Assembly (NCBI RefSeq): GCF_014203155.1
Contig: NZ_JACHIK010000008.1
Span: 124,001 to 188,000, forward strand
Reading direction: 5' to 3'
Length of the DNA stretch: 64,000 bases
Origin: Shinella fusca
GTDB lineage: Bacteria; Pseudomonadota; Alphaproteobacteria; Rhizobiales; Rhizobiaceae
The notes below the pieces were generated by a model, which was not told the origin of the DNA, searched no databases, and saw nothing but the letters and a program-made list of their open reading frames with translations. Of this stretch, positions 54,988 to 63,972 are shown piece by piece. The translations under genes and the position numbers were made by a program. Position 1 is the stretch's first letter. Every line of letters starts with the position of its first letter.

Positions 54988-55074
54988 TTATTATTTCTTG
55001 GGGCTAAAGTAGCAGGGGCTATTAACCATTTGATGCAACCAAGGGGCGACTGAAAAGGGCGCAACGGGGTCAGC

Positions 55075-55986
55075 ATGTGGCAGCACACCCAAACGAACGG
55101 CATTTATTCACTTAATTATCAACTTTCAGGCATAGATAACGGAACAAATCAGCATACAAACCTCCGCACCCTTCTTCAGCGCTATGTGGATCTTCTATGG
55201 GAGCCGGGCTCGCATAAATACAATGTCTCCTCCTTCATCGGCGAGCTCGACGAAATCCTGTTCGGTGCCGCGTTTTCCGATTTCACGGACGAGATGCTGG
55301 ACCGCCTGATCGGTGCCCTGCGCAAGCGGGGCAACAGCAATGCCACGATCAACAGGAAGCTGGCGGCGCTGAGCAAGTTGCTCCGCAAGGCGCACAAGAT
55401 GGGCGACATTCGCGGCCTGCCGGAATTCCAGCGGCTCAAGGAGAAGGCGGGGCGCATCCGCTTTCTGGAGCCGGACGAGGAAACACGGCTTTTCGCGGCG
55501 ATCTTCGAGAAATCGGAGATCTACGGCCGATTCTGTATCTTCCTGATCGATACCGGCGCGCGGCTTGGCGAAGGCATCGGCCTGCACTGGCAGGATATCC
55601 AGGGCGACCGCGTGCCGTTCTGGCTCACCAAGAACGGCCGGAGCCGCTCCGTTCCGCTGACCGAGCGGGCCGCGCTCGCGCTCCAGGCCTCCGACCGGAC
55701 GCGGCGGGGCCCCTTCACGAGCATCGTCCAGGCGAAATTCCGCGCGGCCTGGAACGAGGCGAAGCAGGAGGTCGGGCTCGGGGCGGAACCGGACGTCGTG
55801 CCCCATATCCTGCGCCATACCTGCGCGTCACGCCTCGTCCAGGGCGGCATCGACATCCGCCGCGTGCAGACCTGGCTCGGTCACCAGACCCTGCAGATGA
55901 CCATGCGCTATGCGCATCTCGCCTCGGGAGACCTCGACATCTGCGTGCCGATCCTGGAGCGCGCCGCACGCACGGAGACGAAGTAG
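55075..55986 (+). CDS. Tyrosine recombinase / phage-type integrase
   Basis: 303 residues with a full tyrosine-recombinase catalytic set: Arg163 (DTGARLGE), Lys186 (LTKNGRSRSV), His244 and Arg247 (HILRH), His270 (LGHQ) and Tyr279 (MRYAH). The core-binding SAM-like domain is about 28-115. The first 35 codons are markedly A/T-richer than the rest, and no strong ribosome site precedes ATG 55075, so the true start may be later. No excisionase, other mobile genes or direct repeats are visible nearby. It lies 170 bases before tRNA-Ser. Confidence 0.88.
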   Translation: MWQHTQTNGIYSLNYQLSGIDNGTNQHTNLRTLLQRYVDLLWEPGSHKYNVSSFIGELDEILFGAAFSDFTDEMLDRLIGALRKRGNSNATINRKLAALSKLLRKAHKMGDIRGLPEFQRLKEKAGRIRFLEPDEETRLFAAIFEKSEIYGRFCIFLIDTGARLGEGIGLHWQDIQGDRVPFWLTKNGRSRSVPLTERAALALQASDRTRRGPFTSIVQAKFRAAWNEAKQEVGLGAEPDVVPHILRHTCASRLVQGGIDIRRVQTWLGHQTLQMTMRYAHLASGDLDICVPILERAARTETK

Positions 55987-56157
55987 CGCCGCCCCCCGTT
56001 TCCGCCTCCGCGAAGTCCTTCGCGGCGGCTCCGGAAACATGCCGGTTTCCCTGCCCTGCCCTCTTGCGCAAGACGGCGGTTCGGCAACAAAATCTTCGGC
56101 ATAACATCGAAAAAGGCCTTGCAATCCCTAGCCATGCCGCATACTGAAACCGCGAGC

Positions 56158-56247
56158 GGAGAGGTGGCCGAGTGGTCGAAGGCGCTCCCCTGCTAAGGGA
56201 GTATACCGGAAACGGTATCGAGGGTTCGAATCCCTTCTTCTCCGCCA
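56158..56247 (+). tRNA. tRNA-Ser (anticodon GCT)
   Basis: 90-base class II tRNA. The acceptor stem GGAGAGG (56158-56164) pairs with CTTCTCC (56237-56243), with discriminator G and an encoded CCA (56245-56247). The anticodon loop reads CT-GCT-AA within the CCC/GGG stem. The long variable arm (TATACCGGAAACGGTATC) and the T loop GGTTCGAATCC are as expected for serine; it reads AGC and AGU. Confidence 0.95.
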
Positions 56248-56309
56248 GTTCCCCTTCTTTTCCCCATCTTTCATGATGCGCCGCTTGCGCGAAGTCTTTC
56301 GCCCGAACG

Positions 56310-56345
56310 AAAGCCGCTGGAAACACGCTTGCTTCCAGCGGCTTT
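56310..56345. terminator. Bidirectional hairpin terminator between tRNA-Ser and the caspase-like gene
   Basis: AAAGCCGCTGGAA (56310-56322) and TTCCAGCGGCTTT (56333-56345) form a perfect 13-base stem with A/T ends on both sides. It would end transcription from the tRNA side and from the leftward caspase-like gene. Confidence 0.85.
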
Positions 56346-56364
56346 GCTTTCACGGTGCCGCGCC

Positions 56365-59300
56365 TCAGGTGCGGGCGGCGAGGCGGTCTATGGCGTTCTG
56401 GGTGGAAGCGCCGAAGTCGCCGTCGATCGGGCCGTTGTAGTAGCCGCGGTCCTTCAGTATCTGCTGGAATTCCTTGCGGAACTGCGGCGTGAAGTTCGCG
56501 GGCGAGCCTTTCAGCTCCTGCAGCTTGCCGGCATCGCCCCCCTCGACGCTGGCGGCGGCCCAGCGGGCAGCTTCCTTCGCATCGGCGCGGGTGCCGAGGC
56601 CCTGGTCGTAGAGGCGCGAGAGATTGCCCATGGCATAAGTGTTGCCGCCATTGGCCGCCTTCTCGTACCAGTCGCGGGCCTGGGCATAGTCCTGCGTCAC
56701 GCCGTTGCCGACGTCGTAGAGCCAGCCGAGCGAGGCCATCGAATAGTAGTCGTTGAAGGCTGCCGCCTTCTCGTACCACTTGCGCGCTTCGGCATAGTCG
56801 ACCGGAACGCCAAGGCCCGCCTGATAGGCGTAGCCGACCGAGGACATGGCGTTGATGTCGCCGCCTTCCGCGCCCTTCTTGTACCAGTCGAGCGAGGCGG
56901 CATAGTCCTTCGCCGTGCCGAGGCCCTCCCGGTAGAACCAGCCCATGGTCGCCTCGGCATTGGCATAGCCCTGCTCGGCGGCCTTGCGATACCACTTGAT
57001 CGCCTCGTCATAGTCCTTGCGCGTGCCGTTGTAGCCCTCGCGGTAGAGCCAGCCGAGGGAGGCCTGCGCATAGGGGTTGCCGGCGTTCGAGGCCTCCTCG
57101 AACATCCGCGTGCCCTTGGCCATGTCGACCGGGCCGTCCGTGCCGTAGATCGAGTACCAGGCAAGGTTCGTCAGCGCGTAGAGGTTCCCCTCGTCGGCGG
57201 CCTTCTGGTAGTGCTCGCGGGCCTTCGGATAGTTGCGCGCCGCGTCATGGGCGCGGCCCAGCATGTTGCGGACGGAATTGTCCGACGGGTTGGCGTTGAG
57301 CGCGGCCTCGCAGACCGGGATCGCCCGGCCGTAGTCGATCTGCGCGAAGAGCTTGCCGGCAAAGCCCGGACGCAGGTTCGGCTCGCCCGCAAGCTCGTAG
57401 CACTGGTCGATATCCGAACCGCCGAGCACCGTCGTCGACGTATCCGTCGTGGTGTTGGTGTTGGAGAGGGTCGTCGCATCATTGCGGCCGGCCGCCAGCT
57501 TGTCGATGGCGGCAAGCGTCGCGGGGCCGAATTCGCCGTCCGAGGTGCCGCTGTAGTAGCCGCGCTCGCGCAGCAGGTCCTGCATGCCCTGGCGGAAGGC
57601 CACGGTGAAGTTGGCCGGCGTCTCCTTCATCTCCTTCAGCTTGCCCGGATCGCCGCTTTCGACGGCGGCCGCGGCCCAGCGCACGGCCTCCTTGGCGTCG
57701 GCCGGCGTGCCGAGGCCCTGGTCGTAGAGGCGCGAGAGATTGCCCATGGCATAGGCGCTGCCGGCATTGGCCGCCTTCTCGTACCAGTAGCGGGCCTCCA
57801 CATAGTCCTGCTTCACGCCGTTGCCGACGTCATAGAGCCAGGCGAGCGAGGCCATCGAGTAGGAATCGCCGATATTGGCGGCCTTCTCGTACCAGACCTT
57901 CGCCTCGGCATAGTCCTGCGCCGTGCCGAGGCCGTTCTGGTAGGCCCAGCCGAGCGAAGACATGGCATTGGCATCGCCCGCGTCCGCCGCCTTACGATAC
58001 CAGGCGAGCGACTGGACATAATCCTGCGAGACGCCGAGGCCCTCGCGGTAGAACCAGCCCATCGTCGCCATGGCATTGGCATAGCCCTGATTGGCGGACT
58101 GCTGGTACCACTTCACCGCCTCGTTGTAGTCCTGCCGCGTGCCGCCGTAGCCTTCGCGGTAGAGCCAGCCGAGCGAGGCCTGGCCATAGGAATTACCGGC
58201 GATCGCCGCCTTCTCGAACATCGAGAGGCCCTTGGCGACATCGACCGGGCCGTCCGTGCCGTAGACCGAGAACCAGGCGAGGTTCGTCATGGCATACATG
58301 TTGCCGAGCTCGATCGCCTTCTCGTAGTTGCGCCGCGCCTCGACATAGTTGCGGTCGGCGTCGTGTGCGCGGCCGAGCAGGTTGACGAGCATGCCGTCGG
58401 ACGGGTTCTCGTTGACGGCCTGCGCGCAGGCGGCGAGCGCCCGCTTGGCGTCGATTTTCAGGAAGGCGACGCCCATGAAGCCGGGCAGCGACTGCGGCTC
58501 GCCGGCCAGCAGGAAGCAGTCCCGCGAGGCCGGCGTCTCCTTGCCGGCGACATCGACGCTGAGGCCCTTCTTCGGTTCCAGCGCGGCGATCAGGTGCTCG
58601 GCGTCGGCGCGATGCCTGCTGCCCGGATAGCGCTCGATGAAGCGCTGGAGGGCGGCCGCGTCGGTCGATTCCTTCAATGCGTCCCAAGCAATGCCGGCCG
58701 CATCCTGCCCTTCGTTCTCGGTCGCCTCCTTGAGGCTGGCGAGCTTCTTTTCCGCCAGCATCTTGTAGACCGGGTCCTTGCCGTGCTTGGCGAGGAAGGC
58801 GTTGAGCAGTTCCTCGTCGGCAAGGTCGCGGATGTTCTGCCAGTCGGCGGCAGCTTCCGACTGGCCGTTCGGCGAGACCTCCTGCGTGTTGCCGCTGTTG
58901 GTGACGTTGATGTTCACTTCCTTGATGTTCAGGAAGATCTGCGCGCCGCCGAGCGAGCCGTAGACGAAGGGCTCCTGCTCGCGGTTGGTGGCTTCCACCA
59001 CCTCGTCGCGCACCTTGCCGAGCGCGATGCGCACGTCGAGGCCGGGTTCGGTGAGATATTTGGCGAGCGCCGTGGCGAAGGGGCTGTTCCGCCCCTCCCC
59101 GTCGAGCGCCACCGTGCCGGCCTTCGAGGCGAAGGCGATCAGCGTGTCGGCCGATTCGGGCTCGACGCGGGCAAGGCCGCGCGTGACGGCGCGCGTGCCG
59201 ATGGACCGGCTCATCGAGGCGGCGAAGGGATTGTTGCGGCAGGCATCGAGAATGAAGAGCTTGAGCTTCTTGGCGCCTTCCAGCGAGCGCTGCACGCGGT

Positions 59301-59703
59301 CGATGGCGACGCTCTCATCCTCCACGTCGCGGTCGCTCTTCAGCGCCGCGTCGACGGGGATGAGATAATTGACCCCGTTCATCTCCATGGCGTGGCCGGA
59401 ATAGTAGACCACGGCCATCTCGGCATCCACGGATTCGTCCTCGAACTCGCGCAGCGCCTTGACCATGGCGGCGCGGTCGAGATCGAAGACGGTCTTCACG
59501 GAATCGAAGCCCGCCGCCTCGAACGCCGAGCGCATCAGCTCCACGTCGTTGGCAGGATTGTTGAGCGGGGCGGTCTCCTCGTATTTCTCATTGCCGATCA
59601 GAAGCGCAACGCGTTTGGCCTCGGCGGCGCCCGCATTGAACACAACGACAGCGATGGAGACTAACAAGACCGGCGCCCAGCGGTTCGTCATTCGCCTGAA
59701 CAT
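56365..59703 (-). CDS. Exported caspase-like (peptidase C14) protein with duplicated Sel1-repeat/PG-binding-like modules
   Basis: 1112 residues. Signal peptide about 1-29. The caspase p20-like domain (30-260) has the catalytic dyad His104 (YYSGHAMEMNG) and Cys155 (ILDACRNNPF). A spacer (265-390) follows. Then come two copies of a module of about 345 residues (395-740 and 767-1112), each a TPR/Sel1 array of about seven repeats (…GWLYREGYG…, …SLGWAYQNGLG…) ending in a short peptidoglycan-binding_1-like unit (RERGYYSGTSDGEFGPATLA; KDRGYYNGPIDGDFGASTQ). A Thr/Asn-rich linker separates them. Metacaspase-type bacterial proteins usually prefer Arg/Lys cleavage sites. Monocistronic; role unknown. Confidence 0.9.
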   Translation of the reverse strand: MFRRMTNRWAPVLLVSIAVVVFNAGAAEAKRVALLIGNEKYEETAPLNNPANDVELMRSAFEAAGFDSVKTVFDLDRAAMVKALREFEDESVDAEMAVVYYSGHAMEMNGVNYLIPVDAALKSDRDVEDESVAIDRVQRSLEGAKKLKLFILDACRNNPFAASMSRSIGTRAVTRGLARVEPESADTLIAFASKAGTVALDGEGRNSPFATALAKYLTEPGLDVRIALGKVRDEVVEATNREQEPFVYGSLGGAQIFLNIKEVNINVTNSGNTQEVSPNGQSEAAADWQNIRDLADEELLNAFLAKHGKDPVYKMLAEKKLASLKEATENEGQDAAGIAWDALKESTDAAALQRFIERYPGSRHRADAEHLIAALEPKKGLSVDVAGKETPASRDCFLLAGEPQSLPGFMGVAFLKIDAKRALAACAQAVNENPSDGMLVNLLGRAHDADRNYVEARRNYEKAIELGNMYAMTNLAWFSVYGTDGPVDVAKGLSMFEKAAIAGNSYGQASLGWLYREGYGGTRQDYNEAVKWYQQSANQGYANAMATMGWFYREGLGVSQDYVQSLAWYRKAADAGDANAMSSLGWAYQNGLGTAQDYAEAKVWYEKAANIGDSYSMASLAWLYDVGNGVKQDYVEARYWYEKAANAGSAYAMGNLSRLYDQGLGTPADAKEAVRWAAAAVESGDPGKLKEMKETPANFTVAFRQGMQDLLRERGYYSGTSDGEFGPATLAAIDKLAAGRNDATTLSNTNTTTDTSTTVLGGSDIDQCYELAGEPNLRPGFAGKLFAQIDYGRAIPVCEAALNANPSDNSVRNMLGRAHDAARNYPKAREHYQKAADEGNLYALTNLAWYSIYGTDGPVDMAKGTRMFEEASNAGNPYAQASLGWLYREGYNGTRKDYDEAIKWYRKAAEQGYANAEATMGWFYREGLGTAKDYAASLDWYKKGAEGGDINAMSSVGYAYQAGLGVPVDYAEARKWYEKAAAFNDYYSMASLGWLYDVGNGVTQDYAQARDWYEKAANGGNTYAMGNLSRLYDQGLGTRADAKEAARWAAASVEGGDAGKLQELKGSPANFTPQFRKEFQQILKDRGYYNGPIDGDFGASTQNAIDRLAART

Positions 59704-59790
59704 GCCCTTCCCTCCGGCATTATTGCCGAGAGTATTACGTATGGCATGGGCCGTTTCAATGCGGCCGCGCGCGGATTTTTTTCGGAAATC

Positions 59791-60912
59791 TCACGTATCG
59801 GGCACATCGACCCAGCGCGCCTCGCGGAAGGACTGCGCCATGGCGTGCACGGACTTCTCGATGCGAAGGCCGTGGTTGAAATCGATGGAGTGGGTGGCCA
59901 TGCCGGCGATGGCGGCGATCAGCTCGCGGCATTCGATGACCTTGAGGTCGTTGAAGCCGAGGCCGTGGCCGGGCGCGGGCACGAAGCGGTCGTAGGGCTT
60001 GTGGTGCGGGGCCGTCAGGATGGTCGAAAACCCCTGCTCGGCCGGCCGGCCGGCCGTCGTATAAAGCTGGAACTCGTTCATGCGCTCTTGGTCGTAGAGG
60101 ATCGAGCCCTTCGAGCCGTAGACCTGCAGGGCGATGCGGCCCTTGCGGCCCCAGGCGGAGCGGTTGGCCATCAGCACGCCGGAAATGCCGGCGGGAAGGC
60201 GCATGAGGACGCTGGCGATGTCGTGGTTCTCCACGGCGCGGCGCCCGCCGTCCTTCAACGGACGGTCCGCGTAGGGCTTTGCCAGAGAGGCGATGACGGC
60301 CTCGACATGGCCGAAGAGGCTCCACAGCAGCGAAAGCGGATGCACGGCGAAATCGTCGAGCGCGCCGTAGCCGGAGGCCGCCTCGCTCTTCCAGTAGAAG
60401 GGCGCCTCGGGATCGGCCATGAAGTCCTCGTCCATCTCCACGCGCACATGGTTGACCGTGCCGATGGCCCCCTCGTCGATCAGCGAGCGGATGTGCCGCA
60501 TCACCGGGTTCTGGATATAATTGTAGCCCATGATCGCCACCTTGCCGGAGGAGCGCTGGGCGGCGAGCATGCGTTCGGCATCGGCGAGCGAGGTCGCCAT
60601 CGGCTTTTCGCACCAGACATGCTTGCCGGCTTCCAGCGCGGCGATCGCCATCTCGGCGTGGAACTGGTTGGGCGTGGTGATAGAGATGACGTCGACCGCC
60701 GGATCCGACAGCAATTCGCGCCAGTCGCCCGTCGAGCGGGAGAAGCCGAATTCACGGGCGCGGACGGCGGCAAGCTCCGCATTGGCCTCGGCGAGGAACA
60801 CGAGGCGAGGCCGCTCGACATCCCCGAAGACGGCGGCGACATTGTTCCAGGCGAGCGCATGGCACTTGCCCATGTAGCCGGTGCCGATCAAGCCTACTCC
60901 CAAAGCCTTCAT
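59791..60912 (-). CDS. Gfo/Idh/MocA-family NAD(P)-dependent sugar or inositol dehydrogenase
   Basis: 373 residues. The N-terminal Rossmann fold starts GVGLIGTGYMGKCHA, with the dinucleotide-binding glycines, and WCEKPMATSLADAERM carries the conserved EKP motif. The C-terminal domain holds DDFAVHPLSLL with its likely catalytic Asp/His. Family members act on inositols, sugars or their derivatives. It is divergent from the inositol regulator iolR, which suggests an inositol-related substrate, but the substrate is inferred. ATG 60912 is preceded by GAGGAGA. Confidence 0.88.
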   Translation of the reverse strand: MKALGVGLIGTGYMGKCHALAWNNVAAVFGDVERPRLVFLAEANAELAAVRAREFGFSRSTGDWRELLSDPAVDVISITTPNQFHAEMAIAALEAGKHVWCEKPMATSLADAERMLAAQRSSGKVAIMGYNYIQNPVMRHIRSLIDEGAIGTVNHVRVEMDEDFMADPEAPFYWKSEAASGYGALDDFAVHPLSLLWSLFGHVEAVIASLAKPYADRPLKDGGRRAVENHDIASVLMRLPAGISGVLMANRSAWGRKGRIALQVYGSKGSILYDQERMNEFQLYTTAGRPAEQGFSTILTAPHHKPYDRFVPAPGHGLGFNDLKVIECRELIAAIAGMATHSIDFNHGLRIEKSVHAMAQSFREARWVDVPDT

Positions 60913-60999
60913 GACATCTCCTCTATCCGCTTTGCCGGCATCTCCGCGTCATCCGTAACGGGAAAGATCTGGAACGAGAACTATCCTTCGCAACCATAT

Positions 61000-61013
61000 G
61001 GAATATTTATTTC
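61000..61013. promoter_or_regulatory. Putative IolR box 1
   Basis: GGAA-TATTTA-TTTC lies between the divergent dehydrogenase and iolR genes. It fits GGAA-N6-TTYC and shares its outer bases (ATGGAAT ... TTTCATTT) with box 3. Confidence 0.65.
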
Positions 61014-61051
61014 ATTTGTCGCAGAATGGCCGCAGGCAAAAGGATGGATCC

Positions 61052-61924
61052 ATGGACAACAGCGAAGCGGCCCTTGCGCGTGTGCCGCGCGATTTCGACA
61101 GCCTGCGCAGCGTCATCATAGAGCGAAAGGCAGCCATGCCCAAGCGGCTTGCGCAGGTCGCGGCCTATGCGCTTTCCAACCCAGACGACATGGCTTTCGG
61201 CACCGCCGCCAGCATCGCCGCGGCAGCGGACGTGCAGCCCTCCACGCTGGTGCGCCTTGCCCATCACCTCGGCTACGAGGGCTTTTCCGACCTGCAGAAC
61301 GTCTTTCGCGCCCGCCTGCGCGACCGTACGCTTTCCTACGAGGAACGCCTTCTTTCTCTTGAAGCCGGCGCATCGGCCGACAGCGACACGGAGCTGCTGT
61401 CCGGTTTCATCAACGCGGCCAGCCAATCCCTCTCGCGCCTTGCCGGCACCATCGACGGGCGGACCTTCTCGAAATCCGTCGACCTGCTCGCCCGGGCCGA
61501 GACGATCTACCTCGTCGCCAAGCGCCGCTCCTACCCGCTGACGGCGCATATCGCCTATGCCTTCGGCAAGCTCGGCATCCGCCACCAGACCATCGCCTCG
61601 CCGAACGGCATCGACGCGGAAATCGCCGGGTTCGCGACGGAAAGGGATGCGGTGCTCGCCGCAAGCTTCGCGCCCTATGCGGCCGAAAGCCTGGCGCAGG
61701 CGCAGGCGCTCGCCGCCCGCGGCGTGCCGATCGTCGCCATCACCGATTCGGTCTTCTCCCCGCTCGCGGCCGCCGCCACCCACTGGCTGGAAGTGTCGGA
61801 GGCGGACCATGCCGGCTTCCGTTCGCTTTCCGCCTCGATGGCGCTCGCCATGGCCCTGCCCGTCGCCATCGCGGAACGGCGCCGCAGCCTCAGGCGAGGC
61901 GCGCCGCGGAACGCCATGGAATAG
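61052..61924 (+). CDS. iolR: RpiR/MurR-family regulator, probable inositol repressor IolR
   Basis: 290 residues. An N-terminal RpiR helix-turn-helix domain (about 10-90: KRLAQVAAYALSNPDDMAFG, SIAAAADVQPSTLVRLAHHLG) and a C-terminal SIS sugar-phosphate-binding domain (about 130-260). The rhizobial repressor of myo-inositol catabolism is of this type and its gene lies upstream of iolC as here. ATG 61052 has AAAGGAT upstream; an earlier in-frame ATG lies inside the putative operator. It probably represses the iol genes and itself. Confidence 0.87.
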   Translation: MDNSEAALARVPRDFDSLRSVIIERKAAMPKRLAQVAAYALSNPDDMAFGTAASIAAAADVQPSTLVRLAHHLGYEGFSDLQNVFRARLRDRTLSYEERLLSLEAGASADSDTELLSGFINAASQSLSRLAGTIDGRTFSKSVDLLARAETIYLVAKRRSYPLTAHIAYAFGKLGIRHQTIASPNGIDAEIAGFATERDAVLAASFAPYAAESLAQAQALAARGVPIVAITDSVFSPLAAAATHWLEVSEADHAGFRSLSASMALAMALPVAIAERRRSLRRGAPRNAME

Positions 61925-61928
61925 AAAC

Positions 61929-61942
61929 GGAATGCCTATTCC
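61929..61942. promoter_or_regulatory. Putative IolR box 2
   Basis: GGAA-TGCCTA-TTCC, a perfect palindromic match to the GGAA-N6-TTCC motif proposed for IolR in Sinorhizobium, between iolR and iolC. Confidence 0.75.
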
Positions 61943-61958
61943 GAATTGACAGGATAAT

Positions 61959-61972
61959 GGAATTCATGTTTC
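61959..61972. promoter_or_regulatory. Putative IolR box 3
   Basis: GGAA-TTCATG-TTTC, 17 bases after box 2 and about 55 bases before the iolC start. It is the close match of box 1, including the flanking ATG and ATTT. Confidence 0.65.
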
Positions 61973-62026
61973 ATTTTCCGGCAATACCGAGCGGCGTGCA
62001 CGATGCCGCAAGACCGGAGGGAAGAC

Positions 62027-63949
62027 ATGCCGACCATTGACCAGGACAAGACGCTCGACGTCATCACCATCGGGCGCTCCTCCGTCGACCTCTACGGCCA
62101 GCAGCTCGGCACGCGTCTCGAGGACACCGCCTCCTTCGCCAAATCCGTCGGCGGCTGCCCGGCCAACATCGCCATCGGCACCGCCCGTCTCGGCCTTAGG
62201 TCCGCGCTCATCACGCGCGTCGGCGACGAGCAGATGGGCCGCTTCATCCGCGAGCAATGCGCGCGAGAGGGCGTCAATGTGGACGGCATCAAGACGGATA
62301 AGGAACGGCTGACGGCGCTCGTTCTGCTCGCCATCGAGGCCGAAGGCGTCTCGCCGATGATCTTCGTGCGCACGGACTGCGCCGACATGGCGCTCAACGA
62401 GGGCGACGTGGACGAAGCCTTCGTGCGTTCCTCGCGCGCCGTGCTCGTCTCCGGCACGCATTTCTCGCGGCCCGACAGCGAGGCGGCGCAGCGCAAGGCG
62501 ATCCGCATCGCCAGGCAATCGGGCGGCAAGGTCATCTTCGACATCGACTACCGGCCGAACCTCTGGGGCCTTGCCGGCCACGCCGAAGGCTTCGAGCGCT
62601 ATGTGAAATCCGACCGCGTCTCGGCCATCATGAAATCCGTGTTGCCGGACTGCGACCTTATTGTCGGCACGGAAGAGGAGATCATGATCGCCTCCGGCGC
62701 CGACGACGTGCTCTCCTCGCTGAAAGCGATCCGCGCCGTCTCGCCCGCCACCATCGTCCTCAAGCGCGGCGCCATGGGCTGCATCGTCTATGACGGGCCG
62801 ATATCGGACGACCTGGAGGACGGCATCGTCGGCCAGGGTTTTCCCATCGAGGTCTACAACGTGCTCGGCGCGGGCGATGCCTTCATGTCCGGCTTCCTGC
62901 GCGGCTGGCTCACTGGCGAGAACCACGCCACCTCCGCGACATGGGCCAATGCCTGCGGCGCCTTCGCCGTCTCGCGCCTGCTCTGCTCGCCGGAATATCC
63001 GAGCTGGGAGGAGCTTTCCTTCTTCCTCAAGAACGGCAGCAAACACCGTGCTCTCAGGAAGGACGAGGCGATCAACCATATCCACTGGGCGACGAATCGC
63101 AAGCAGGGCGACATCCCGCTCCTCATGGCGCTCGCCTGCGACCACCGCATGCAGCTCGTCGACATCGCCGACGAGCTCGGCGTGCCGCACGAGAGGATTT
63201 CCGCGTTCAAGCGCCTCACCGTCGAGGCCGCCGCGCGCGTCGCCGAAGGCCGGCCGGGCTACGGCATGCTGATCGACGAGCGCTTCGGGCGCGACGCCTT
63301 CTTCGACGCCGCGACGAAGGATTTCACCTGGCTCGGCCGGCCCGTCGAGCTGCCGGGATCGAAACCTTTGCGCTTCGAATTCAGCCAGGACATCGGCTCG
63401 CAGCTCGTGGAATGGCCGGTCGACCATTGCATCAAGTGCCTGTGCTTCTATCATCCGGACGATCCGGCGGCGCTGAAGACCGAGCAGCAGGAAAAGCTGC
63501 GCACGCTTTTCGAGGCGGCGCGGCGCGTCGGGCGCGAACTGTTGATCGAGATCATCGCCGGCAAGAACGGGCCGCTCAAGGATGACACGGTCTCGACGGC
63601 GCTTCAGGAACTCTACGACCTCGGCATCAAGCCGGACTGGTGGAAGCTGGAGCCGCAGGCATCGAGCGCCGCATGGCGGAACATCGAGGCGGTGATCGCG
63701 AAGAACGACCCGTGGTGCCGCGGCATCGTGCTGCTCGGCCTCGAAGCGCCGGCCGAGGAGCTGGTGAAGGCTTTCGAGGCGACGAAGGCGGCGCCCGCCG
63801 TCAAGGGCTTTGCCGTCGGCCGCACGATCTTCATCGAGGCCGCGCGCGCCTGGATGGCCGGCCGGATGGACGACGAGGCGGCGATTGCCGACATGGCCGG
63901 CCGCTTCCGCGCGCTGACCGACGCCTGGCTGAGAACGCGCGGGCTGTAA
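62027..63949 (+). CDS. iolC: 5-dehydro-2-deoxygluconokinase with C-terminal DUF2090 aldolase-like domain
   Basis: 640 residues. The N-terminal PfkB kinase domain (about 8-320) has FAKSVGGCPANIAIG and the catalytic GAGDAF at 281-286 (Asp284 as base). It phosphorylates 5-dehydro-2-deoxy-D-gluconate in inositol breakdown. The C-terminal half (about 340-640) is DUF2090, an aldolase-like barrel found fused to IolC in proteobacteria, which may carry the next cleavage step. ATG 62027 has GGAGGG upstream. It precedes iolD by 23 bases in an operon. Confidence 0.93.
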   Translation: MPTIDQDKTLDVITIGRSSVDLYGQQLGTRLEDTASFAKSVGGCPANIAIGTARLGLRSALITRVGDEQMGRFIREQCAREGVNVDGIKTDKERLTALVLLAIEAEGVSPMIFVRTDCADMALNEGDVDEAFVRSSRAVLVSGTHFSRPDSEAAQRKAIRIARQSGGKVIFDIDYRPNLWGLAGHAEGFERYVKSDRVSAIMKSVLPDCDLIVGTEEEIMIASGADDVLSSLKAIRAVSPATIVLKRGAMGCIVYDGPISDDLEDGIVGQGFPIEVYNVLGAGDAFMSGFLRGWLTGENHATSATWANACGAFAVSRLLCSPEYPSWEELSFFLKNGSKHRALRKDEAINHIHWATNRKQGDIPLLMALACDHRMQLVDIADELGVPHERISAFKRLTVEAAARVAEGRPGYGMLIDERFGRDAFFDAATKDFTWLGRPVELPGSKPLRFEFSQDIGSQLVEWPVDHCIKCLCFYHPDDPAALKTEQQEKLRTLFEAARRVGRELLIEIIAGKNGPLKDDTVSTALQELYDLGIKPDWWKLEPQASSAAWRNIEAVIAKNDPWCRGIVLLGLEAPAEELVKAFEATKAAPAVKGFAVGRTIFIEAARAWMAGRMDDEAAIADMAGRFRALTDAWLRTRGL

Positions 63950-63972
63950 GAGAAAGATTTGGGAGGAATACG

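Noticed and set aside
56158-56247. Attachment site within tRNA-Ser
   Set aside because: I could not find a second copy of the tRNA 3' end in this window, so no att pair can be claimed.
55715-56995. 426-codon minus-strand frame across tRNA-Ser
   Set aside because: It crosses the tRNA and two real genes in another frame; the protein is low-complexity and unlike any family.
56329-59664. 1111-codon open frame on the plus strand
   Set aside because: Antisense of the caspase-like gene; its apparent repeats merely mirror the Sel1 repeats.
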